From an uncultured Tessaracoccus sp. (lineage in GTDB: Bacteria; Actinomycetota; Actinomycetes; Propionibacteriales; Propionibacteriaceae), in contig NZ_CAMYFI010000069.1 of NCBI RefSeq assembly GCF_947255005.1, forward strand, positions 1 through 11,701: DNA of 11,701 nucleotides. Direction: 5' to 3'. The position numbers and the translations under genes were made by a program. Under the pieces are notes generated by a model. That model saw only the letters and a program-made list of their open reading frames with translations, ran no database searches and had not been told where the DNA came from. This document shows, piece after piece, positions 6,768 through 11,701 of this stretch; the stretch's first letter is position 1; each line of letters begins with the position of its first letter.

Positions 6768-7961
6768 ATGACTCCCCCCAGCTCGAAGTCGACCGCGACG
6801 CCAGCTCCCTCTGTGAGGGGCAAGGCTGCGCTCATCAAGCGTTTTCGCGCGGTGAGCAGTGGCATCAATACGGCCGTGATCGCAGCGCTCGACGAGAATT
6901 ATCCATGGTTCAAAGGGCTCGACGCCGACTCGCGCTCCTGGATCTCCATGGTCGCCCGCACGGGCATCGACGGCTTCGTGAGCTGGTTTTCTGGAGAGCA
7001 CTTCGACCCGGAAACCATCTTCGAGGCGGCGCCTAGGCTCATGGCTAGGCGCATCAACCTGGGTCAGACGGTAGACCTGGTGCGCACGACGACCACTGTC
7101 GTCGAGGAGCAGATTCGAGAGCTGCTGCCCCGCAATGATCGCCCGGCGCTGCAGGTGGCCATCCTCCAGTACACGCGCGAGGTGGCGTTCGCCGCAGCGG
7201 GCGTGTACGCCCGTGCAGCCGAGGCTCGGGGCGCTTGGGATTCACGCATCGAAGCCTCTGTCATCGACGCCGTTGTTCGCGGAGAAACGGACGAGTCCGT
7301 CATCTCACGAGCATCCACGCTCGGATGGCACAGCGAGAACAAGGTTGTGGTGTTGGTCGCCACGACGAAGCCCGATGAGGACATCGATCCGCTCCGACGG
7401 GCCAGCACCAAGGCTGGCTTCGACCTGCTCGCGACGGTGCAAGGCAAACGTCTCGTGTGCATCCTGGGTGGCCAGGCGGTGACGACCCCAGTGGAGACCG
7501 CGCGCGCCGTCGAACCGCTCACCGATCACTTCGGGGACGGACCCATCATCATCGGCCCCATCGTACCTTCCCTCGCCGACGCCAGCCGCTCGGCGAGGGA
7601 GGCCGCGTCGGGGTATCGAGCAGCACGTGCGTGGCCTGAAGGGCCGCGAGTCTTGCTGTCGTCCGATCTGTTGCCAGAACGGGCTCTGGCGGGCGACGGC
7701 CACGCCCGCCGCGTGCTGGGCGTCGACCTCTACGAGCAGCTGAATGCCCACCACGACCTGTTGGAGACTGTCGTCAATTTCCTCGACCACGGCTCGTCCA
7801 TGGAGGCCACCGCGCGTGCCATGTACGTGCACCCCAACACGGTGCGTTACCGGCTGAAGCGCATCACGGAGATCACGGGGTATAACCCCTCCGACGCCCG
7901 CGAGGCGTACATCTTGCGCATGGCGGTCACCCTCGGTCGGCTGCACACGAAACATCAGTGA
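6768..7961 (+). CDS. fasR: PucR/CdaR-family transcriptional regulator, FasR/MabR type
   Basis: DNA-binding regulator of 397 residues, likely controlling the fab operon that follows. The N-terminal region contains NYPWFKGLDADSRSWISMVA (about 44-63) and LGQTVDLVRTTTTVVEEQI (98-116). The block FAAAGVYARAAEARGAWDSR (141-160) leads into IEASVIDAVVRGETD. These are characteristic of the actinobacterial regulators named FasR in Streptomyces coelicolor and MabR (Rv2242) in Mycobacterium tuberculosis. A GGDEF-like middle region follows. The C-terminal PucR helix-turn-helix (about 331-392) includes FLDHGSSMEATARAMYVHPN and TVRYRLKRITEITG. Its position directly upstream of fabD is the classic context. 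FasR activates fab genes in Streptomyces and MabR controls the FAS-II operon in mycobacteria; here the direction of control is unknown. It is 9 bp from the helicase. Two perfect inverted repeats lie inside the coding region (7029-7052 and 7569-7600). Confidence 0.93.
   Translation: MTPPSSKSTATPAPSVRGKAALIKRFRAVSSGINTAVIAALDENYPWFKGLDADSRSWISMVARTGIDGFVSWFSGEHFDPETIFEAAPRLMARRINLGQTVDLVRTTTTVVEEQIRELLPRNDRPALQVAILQYTREVAFAAAGVYARAAEARGAWDSRIEASVIDAVVRGETDESVISRASTLGWHSENKVVVLVATTKPDEDIDPLRRASTKAGFDLLATVQGKRLVCILGGQAVTTPVETARAVEPLTDHFGDGPIIIGPIVPSLADASRSAREAASGYRAARAWPEGPRVLLSSDLLPERALAGDGHARRVLGVDLYEQLNAHHDLLETVVNFLDHGSSMEATARAMYVHPNTVRYRLKRITEITGYNPSDAREAYILRMAVTLGRLHTKHQ
7029..7052. repeat. 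Perfect 8-bp inverted repeat inside fasR
   Basis: GCGCCTAG (7029-7036) and CTAGGCGC (7045-7052) flank 8 bases, within codons for A-P-R-L-M-A-R-R. Both arms carry CTAG and use AGG arginine codons. It could be an intragenic binding site or coincidental codon choice. Confidence 0.5.
7569..7600. repeat. Perfect 11-bp inverted repeat inside fasR
   Basis: TCCCTCGCCGA (7569-7579) and TCGGCGAGGGA (7590-7600) are exact inverted copies separated by 10 bases. They lie in the codons for PSLADASRSARE, at about residues 267-278. In the mRNA this would be a very stable hairpin. Function unknown; GC-rich coding sequence makes some such repeats by chance. Confidence 0.55.
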
Positions 7962-7992
7962 GTTTTTGGGAACTGCACAACTCGCCCATGCC

Positions 7993-8008
7993 GCGAATCG
8001 CCATTCGC
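7993..8008. repeat. Short dyad in the fasR-fabD gap
   Basis: GCGAAT (7993-7998), four bases CGCC, ATTCGC (8003-8008): a perfect 6-bp dyad 12 bp before the putative fabD -35. It could be an operator half-site pair or a weak hairpin after fasR; there is no T-tract. Confidence 0.4.
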
Positions 8009-8016
8009 CACGCTAC

Positions 8017-8035
8017 TTTGTTGACTCTCTACAAA
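8017..8035. promoter_or_regulatory. Putative FasR/MabR-type operator before fabD
   Basis: TTTGT (8017-8021), 9 bases, ACAAA (8031-8035). The dyad overlaps the fabD -35 hexamer. It resembles the TTTTGT...ACAAAA inverted repeat that I recall being reported for mycobacterial MabR, a memory I cannot verify here. A second imperfect dyad (AACC-ACTC-GGTT, 8034-8045) overlaps it and fills the -35/-10 spacer. Its place immediately after the fasR-type gene and on the fabD promoter makes it the best candidate operator in the window. Confidence 0.45.
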
Positions 8036-8049
8036 CCACTCGGTTGTAT
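8021..8049 (+). promoter_or_regulatory. Sigma-A-like promoter of the fab operon
   Basis: TTGACT (8021-8026) matches the -35 consensus at five of six bases. After a 17-bp spacer comes TTGTAT (8044-8049) as -10; a TATTTT shifted by 3 bp (8047-8052) is an alternative. Transcription would start near 8056, giving fabD a leader of about 48 bases. Promoter sequence is read directly; activity is inferred. Confidence 0.55.
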
Positions 8050-8103
8050 TTTCGTGTTGGTCACTGCGCGTTCCGAGCGGTGGGATCGGGCAGAGTGAAA
8101 GGC

Positions 8104-9012
8104 GTGTTAGCAATCGTTGCGCCGGGTCAAGGCGCCCAGAAGCCAGGATTCCTCGTCCCTTGGCTCGAACTCGACGCTTTTGCGTCGACGCTCGCTGAGT
8201 TCTCCGAGGCAACCCAACTCGACCTTGCCTATTTCGGCACCGAAGCTGACGAAGATGCCATCCGCGACACCGCCGTTGCGCAGCCACTGCTCGTCGCTGC
8301 ATCGGTGGGCGCCCAGCACGTGCTCGACGTCGAACCAGATCTCGTTGCCGGCCACTCCGTCGGGGAGTTCACCGCGCTTGCCCTCGCTGGCGTTGTCACC
8401 GACGCCGAAGCCGCGTCCTTGGTGACAGCCCGCGGGCGAGCCATGGCGGCGGCCGCCGCACAGCGCCCGACCGGCATGACCGCCGTCGTCGGAGGCGACG
8501 CCGACGAGGTGCTCGCTGCCATCGAAGCCGCGGGGTTGACCCCTGCAAACCACAACGGCGCGGGGCAGATTGTGGCGGCGGGCACCGTCGAGCAGCTCGA
8601 GGCCCTCGCCCAGCACCCTCCGCACCGCGCCAGGCTCATACCGCTGTCGGTTGCCGGCGCGTTCCACACGGTACACATGCAGCCAGCGGTCGAGGCCCTC
8701 GCGAAGGCTGCCGCCGAGATTCGGCCTCAAACCCCACGCATCACCTTGCTATCGAACCGCGACGGGGCCTTGGTCACCGACGGCACCGACGCCCTCGACC
8801 GCATCGTCCAGCAGGTGGCTCACCCGGTTCGTTGGGACCTGTGCATGGACACCATGCGTGCGCTCGGAGTGACCGGCATCCTGGAACTCACCCCGGCCGG
8901 AACCCTCACCCGCATCGCCAAACGCAATCTCCGCGACGCGGAAGTCTTCAATCTCAATACCCCCGATCAGCTCGACGATGCACGTGCCTTCGCACAGGCA
9001 CACCACCGCTGA
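8104..9012 (+). CDS. fabD: Malonyl-CoA:ACP malonyltransferase
   Basis: Transfers malonyl from CoA to the phosphopantetheine arm of acyl carrier protein, supplying extender units for type II fatty acid synthesis in the cytoplasm. It has 302 residues from the GTG at 8104. Motifs are GQGAQ (8-12, oxyanion region), the nucleophile elbow GHSVGE (83-88, Ser85), the carboxylate-binding Arg110 in TARGRAM, NGAGQIV (about 151-157) and GAFHT (185-189, catalytic His188). The length and the N-terminus MLAIVAPGQGAQ closely match Streptomyces FabD. The frame is open back to 7966, but the extra residues are unlike the family and would cover the promoter, so 8104 is chosen despite only a weak ribosome-binding site (AGAG). 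It is first in the fabD-fabH-acpP-fabF operon, and its TGA stop leads directly into the fabH ribosome-binding site. Confidence 0.96.
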   Translation: MLAIVAPGQGAQKPGFLVPWLELDAFASTLAEFSEATQLDLAYFGTEADEDAIRDTAVAQPLLVAASVGAQHVLDVEPDLVAGHSVGEFTALALAGVVTDAEAASLVTARGRAMAAAAAQRPTGMTAVVGGDADEVLAAIEAAGLTPANHNGAGQIVAAGTVEQLEALAQHPPHRARLIPLSVAGAFHTVHMQPAVEALAKAAAEIRPQTPRITLLSNRDGALVTDGTDALDRIVQQVAHPVRWDLCMDTMRALGVTGILELTPAGTLTRIAKRNLRDAEVFNLNTPDQLDDARAFAQAHHR

Positions 9013-9021
9013 GGAATAGCC

Positions 9022-10002
9022 ATGACCATCAACGTCCCCCAGGGATCGCAGTACAGCCGCATCATGTCCATCGGCGGCGCCCGTCCGAGCCGTGTCGTCA
9101 CGAACGAAGAGATGTGCACGATGATCGACTCCACGCCTGAGTGGATCGAACAGCGCACGGGCATCACGCAGCGACGATGGGTTGGCGAGGGCGAAGATGC
9201 GCTCACGCTTGCGGAAACCGCGTCGACGAAGGCCCTCAACCGCGCCAACGTCAACCCTGCCGAGGTCGACACAGTCATCGTGTCGACGGTTTCGCACTAC
9301 GCCCAGACCCCATCGATGGCGGCGATGCTCGCCGCCAAGCTCGGGATGTCGAACCCCGCCGTGTTCGACATCTCCGCAGCCTGTGCCGGCTTCAGCTACG
9401 CCCTCAACATCGCGGATTCCCTCGTGCGCGCAGGCACCGCGAAGCACGTACTCATCGTCGGCTCCGAGGTGTTGAGCGAGTACACCGACATCACCGATCG
9501 AACCACCGCGTTCCTCTTCGGCGACGGCGCCGGCGCCGCCGTAGTGGGTCGAAGCGACACCCCCGCGATTGGCCCGCCGGTGTGGGGCTCAAATCCAGCC
9601 GCGCACGAGGTGATCCAAATCGACGACTGGCGCCACACCGACTATCATCCGTACATCCACATGGAGGGGCGCGCCGTCTTTCGCTGGGCGACGACCGTGA
9701 TCGCTGGGAAGGCTAAAGAAGCACTTGCGCAAAGCGGGGTCACCCCCGACGAACTTGACGTGTTCATCCCCCACCAGGCCAACAACCGGATCACCGATTC
9801 CATGTTGCGCCACCTAGGTCTCCCCGACGACGTCGTTGTTGCCCGAGACATCGTCGACATGGGAAATACGTCCGCGGCTTCCATCCCGCTGGCGATCGAG
9901 GGCCTGCTGGAATCTGGGCAGGCCAAGAGCGGGCAGATCGCACTCATCATCGGTTTCGGGGCGGGTCTGGTCTTCGGAGGCCAGGTCATCACCCTCCCGT
10001 GA
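9022..10002 (+). CDS. fabH: Beta-ketoacyl-ACP synthase III
   Basis: Starts fatty acid chains by condensing a primer acyl-CoA with malonyl-ACP. It has 326 residues, the usual length. The complete thiolase-fold triad is present: Cys121 in AACAGF, His251 in HQAN and Asn282 in GNTSAAS. TPEWIEQRTGI near 38-48 and LFGDGAGAAV near 165-174 are family hallmarks. At the position of E. coli Phe87, just before the conserved proline, this protein has Thr96 (AQTPS). Mycobacterial FabH also has Thr there, which is associated with a roomier acyl pocket. This fits branched or longer primers but does not prove them. GAGG lies 7 bases before the ATG and the gap to fabD is 9 bp, so translation is probably coupled. 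Confidence 0.97.
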   Translation: MTINVPQGSQYSRIMSIGGARPSRVVTNEEMCTMIDSTPEWIEQRTGITQRRWVGEGEDALTLAETASTKALNRANVNPAEVDTVIVSTVSHYAQTPSMAAMLAAKLGMSNPAVFDISAACAGFSYALNIADSLVRAGTAKHVLIVGSEVLSEYTDITDRTTAFLFGDGAGAAVVGRSDTPAIGPPVWGSNPAAHEVIQIDDWRHTDYHPYIHMEGRAVFRWATTVIAGKAKEALAQSGVTPDELDVFIPHQANNRITDSMLRHLGLPDDVVVARDIVDMGNTSAASIPLAIEGLLESGQAKSGQIALIIGFGAGLVFGGQVITLP

Positions 10003-10024
10003 ACGTTGCACGACCACAACCCAT

Positions 10025-10031
10025 AAAGGAG
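10025..10031 (+). promoter_or_regulatory. Strong ribosome-binding site of acpP
   Basis: AAAGGAG stands 6 bases before the ATG at 10038. It is one of the best Shine-Dalgarno sequences in the window, as expected for an abundant carrier protein. It rules out the in-frame GTG at 9999, which overlaps the fabH stop. Confidence 0.8.
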
Positions 10032-10037
10032 CCTTTC

Positions 10038-10283
10038 ATGGCAAGCACTGAAGAAATCCGCACCACCCTCGCGGAGATCGTGAACGATCTCGCCGGCACT
10101 GCCGTCGAGGACGTACAACTCGACAAGTCGTTCGTCGATGACCTCGGTGTCGATTCCCTGTCGATGGTAGAGATCATCTACGAATGCGAAGACCGCTTCG
10201 GCGTCGAAATCCCCGACGAAGACTCCAAGAACCTGAAGACCGTGGGCGACGCCGTTGCCTACATCGAGAACGCGCAGCGATGA
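10038..10283 (+). CDS. acpP: Acyl carrier protein
   Basis: Small, very acidic protein of 81 residues that carries growing acyl chains as thioesters. The phosphopantetheine attachment serine is Ser40 in GVDSLSMVE, followed by the recognition-helix acidic residues. EDRFGVEIPDEDSKNLKTVG is the standard helix II/III segment, and the protein ends at ENAQR with no long C-terminal extension. That makes it a general FAS-II ACP rather than the extended mycobacterial AcpM form. The start is fixed by the strong Shine-Dalgarno sequence. It lies 35 bp after fabH. A stem-loop with a T-run follows within 7 bp, which may let acpP be made in excess of fabF. Confidence 0.97.
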   Translation: MASTEEIRTTLAEIVNDLAGTAVEDVQLDKSFVDDLGVDSLSMVEIIYECEDRFGVEIPDEDSKNLKTVGDAVAYIENAQR

Positions 10284-10289
10284 ACACGT

Positions 10290-10334
10290 GGTGGGGCGCA
10301 CCCGCTTGTAGCGCCCCACCCTCCCCCCTTTTTT
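10290..10334 (+). terminator. Stem-loop with T-run between acpP and fabF
   Basis: GGTGGGGCGC (10290-10299) and GCGCCCCACC (10311-10320) form a perfect 10-bp stem with an 11-base loop. A C-rich stretch and then six T (10329-10334) follow. It lies 6 bp after the acpP stop and 25 bp before the fabF start. The eight bases between stem and T-run make it a weaker-than-ideal intrinsic terminator, so partial termination or mRNA 3'-end protection is likely. Confidence 0.7.
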
Positions 10335-10359
10335 CCTGAGCACTCCCTAGGAGCTTGTC

Positions 10360-11616
10360 ATGAACACCCCCACCGTCGTCGTCACTGGTCTCGGCGCCAC
10401 CACCCCGCTGGGTGCAGACGTCGCCTCCACTTGGGAGGGCATGCTCGCCGGGCGTTCCGGTGTACACAGCTTGCAGCATGACTGGGCTGCTGACTTGCCC
10501 ACCACGATTGCTGCCGAAGTCGTGGGCGATCCCGTCGAGGTGCTTCCCCGCGTCGAGATCCGCAAGCTCGACCGTTCCACCCAGCTCGCAATCATCGCCG
10601 CCCAACAGGCCTGGCAGGGCGCCGGTTTTGAATTCCAACCCGACAACGCAGTCGATGGTGATCGTCTCGGCGTGTGCGCAGCCACGGGCATCGGCGGGCT
10701 CGATACCATCATCGGCCAGTGGGACGTGTTGAAGGAGAAGGGCATACGCCGTGTGTCCCCCTTCACGATCCCCATGCTCATGGCCAACGCTCCCGCGTCG
10801 AATATCGGGCTGCGCATCGGTGCCCGTGCTGGCGTTCACACGCCGGTCTCAGCGTGCGCTTCCTCCAACGAAGCCATCTCGCTGGGTATCGACATGCTTC
10901 GCCTCGGGCGCGCGGACATCGTCGTCGCAGGCGGTGCTGAAGCCGTGATTCATCCGTTCGCGATGGTGGCGTTTGGGCAGATGCAGGCGCTGTCTCGTCG
11001 CAACGACGACCCTATGCGCGCCTCCCGCCCCTGGGACGTGGATCGCGACGGCTTCGTTATGGCAGAAGGTGCGGCGATGCTGGTGTTGGAGACCCTCGAG
11101 CACGCGAAAGCACGCGGTGCGACGATCTACGGCACCCTGCGCGGGGCCGGTATCACCGCTGACTCACATGACTTGGTGCAACCTGACCCGGACGGGTACG
11201 GGCAGTCGCAGGCCATGATCAAGGGGCTTCGCGAGGCAGACCTCAGCCCCGTCGACGTAGTGCACGTGAACGCTCACGGCACATCAACACCGCAAGGCGA
11301 CATCACGGAAGCTGGCTCCATCCGCACCGCGCTGGGCGAGAACACGCAGGCGGTGGTGACGTCAACGAAGTCCATGACCGGCCATCTCCTCGGTGGGGCG
11401 GGCGCGCTCGAGACGCTCGCGAGCGTACTCGCGTTGCGTCACCGCGTGGTGCCGCCGACGATCAACCTCGAGAAGGAGGAGCCGGGCCTCGGCATCGACA
11501 TCGCCAAGGAGCCGCGTCCCCTTCCCGACGGCGATCTCGCCGCCGTGAATAACTCTTTCGGGTTCGGCGGCCACAACGTCGCCATCGTCTGCACGAACGA
11601 ACACATCACCGACTAG
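10360..11616 (+). CDS. fabF: Beta-ketoacyl-ACP synthase II
   Basis: Elongating condensing enzyme that joins acyl-ACP and malonyl-ACP in each cycle of fatty acid synthesis. It has 418 residues, typical for KAS II. The active-site set is complete: Cys166 in SACASS, His306 in NAHGTSTPQGD, Lys337 in STKSMTGH and His342 in the same motif. VVVTGLGATTPLG at the N-terminus and NNSFGFGGHN near the C-terminus are hallmark blocks. The NAHGTSTPQGD form (Gly-Asp, where many Proteobacteria have Asn-Asp) is usual in actinobacteria. AGGAG is 6 bases before the ATG. There is no second ketosynthase after it, unlike the mycobacterial kasA-kasB pair. The 76-bp gap from acpP contains the stem-loop, so expression may be lower than acpP. 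Confidence 0.97.
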   Translation: MNTPTVVVTGLGATTPLGADVASTWEGMLAGRSGVHSLQHDWAADLPTTIAAEVVGDPVEVLPRVEIRKLDRSTQLAIIAAQQAWQGAGFEFQPDNAVDGDRLGVCAATGIGGLDTIIGQWDVLKEKGIRRVSPFTIPMLMANAPASNIGLRIGARAGVHTPVSACASSNEAISLGIDMLRLGRADIVVAGGAEAVIHPFAMVAFGQMQALSRRNDDPMRASRPWDVDRDGFVMAEGAAMLVLETLEHAKARGATIYGTLRGAGITADSHDLVQPDPDGYGQSQAMIKGLREADLSPVDVVHVNAHGTSTPQGDITEAGSIRTALGENTQAVVTSTKSMTGHLLGGAGALETLASVLALRHRVVPPTINLEKEEPGLGIDIAKEPRPLPDGDLAAVNNSFGFGGHNVAIVCTNEHITD

Positions 11617-11626
11617 GCACAAAGCC

Positions 11627-11643
11627 CCCGCGTCGAGCGCGGG
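11627..11643. terminator. GC hairpin between convergent genes
   Basis: CCCGCG (11627-11632), loop TCGAG, CGCGGG (11638-11643). It lies 10 bp after the fabF stop and 6 bp from the stop of the opposing gene. There is no T-tract on either strand. A shared bidirectional tailless terminator is plausible. Confidence 0.45.
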
Positions 11644-11649
11644 AACGCG

Positions 11650-11701
11650 TCACACCACCTGGTGGAGCCAACGCACGGGAGCGTCTTCGGACGCGTGGCG
11701 G
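11650..11701 (-). CDS. C-terminal end of a DUF3145-type protein (partial)
   Basis: Reading the minus strand from the window edge gives an open frame of 16 complete codons encoding RHASEDAPVRWLHQVV, followed by TGA (11650-11652). The APVRWLH ending is what I remember for the actinobacterial DUF3145 family, whose gene lies next to fabF in Streptomyces. The function of that family is unknown to me. Only the last 16 residues are visible, so the call rests on a short match and on gene order. It converges on fabF with a 33-bp gap. Confidence 0.6.
   Translation of the reverse strand, partial: RHASEDAPVRWLHQVV

Noticed and set aside
6162..7001. Minus-strand frame across the helicase-fasR junction
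   Set aside because: Antisense to two well-supported genes, with no recognisable domain.
7966..8103. N-terminal extension of fabD
   Set aside because: The extra 46 residues do not resemble FabD and would place the promoter and operator-like dyads inside the gene.
9520..9545. GC-only palindrome (CGGCGCCGGCGCCG) in fabH
   Set aside because: It follows from alternating Gly and Ala codons in the conserved GDGAGAA motif; no separate signal is needed.
9999..10037. N-terminal extension of acpP from GTG 9999
   Set aside because: The internal ATG has a near-ideal Shine-Dalgarno sequence and gives a normal-length ACP.
1..11701. Defence island, CRISPR array, transposon, tRNA or other novel multigene system
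   Set aside because: No repeat-spacer pattern, transposase, integrase, toxin-antitoxin pair or cloverleaf was seen. The helicase stands alone among housekeeping genes, which is weak ground for claiming a defence system.

Overview
The window looks like ordinary, conserved core chromosome from a high-GC Gram-positive bacterium (Actinobacteria). A Propionibacteriales-type organism is my inference, not something the sequence proves. Reasons are the GC-rich codon use, frequent GTG starts, -10-like TAnnnT hexamers 6-8 bases upstream of start codons (leaderless-type starts), and the gene set: DUF3052 protein, single-chain pyruvate dehydrogenase E1 (AceE), a FasR/MabR-type PucR-family regulator, then fabD-fabH-acpP-fabF and the end of a DUF3145-type gene. 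From memory, this matches the fatty-acid synthase II neighbourhood of Streptomyces and, in part, Mycobacterium.

Layout. On the minus strand lie the DUF3052 gene (15-449) and aceE (637-3390), separated by a hairpin and a small promoter region. A 90-bp gap with a DtxR/IdeR-box-like sequence separates aceE from a divergent GNAT acetyltransferase (3481-3990, plus). That gene runs tail-to-tail into a SpoU/TrmH-family RNA methyltransferase (3951-4760, minus), and the two coding regions overlap by 40 bp. A 237-bp divergent gap holds a 77-bp element bounded by 18-bp inverted repeats. After it come a superfamily 2 helicase (4998-6758, plus) and, 9 bp later, the fasR-type regulator (6768-7961). A 142-bp regulatory gap follows, with a sigma-A-like promoter overlapped by a TTTGT-N9-ACAAA dyad. 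It leads into fabD (8104-9012), fabH (9022-10002), acpP (10038-10283) and fabF (10360-11616). A strong hairpin with a T-tract sits between acpP and fabF. A GC hairpin separates fabF from the converging C-terminus of the DUF3145-type gene at the right edge.

How the genes work together. AceE begins oxidative decarboxylation of pyruvate to acetyl-CoA. FabD charges the acyl carrier protein with malonyl groups, FabH primes synthesis from an acyl-CoA, AcpP carries the chain and FabF elongates it. The regulator next to fabD is the likely controller of that operon. The GNAT, RNA methyltransferase and helicase genes are intact but have no evident link to lipid synthesis. I found no mobile element, CRISPR array, RNA gene or clearly new system. 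The most interesting observations are regulatory: the divergent inverted repeat, the dyads before fabD, the acpP/fabF hairpin, the DtxR-like site by aceE and two intragenic hairpins in fasR.
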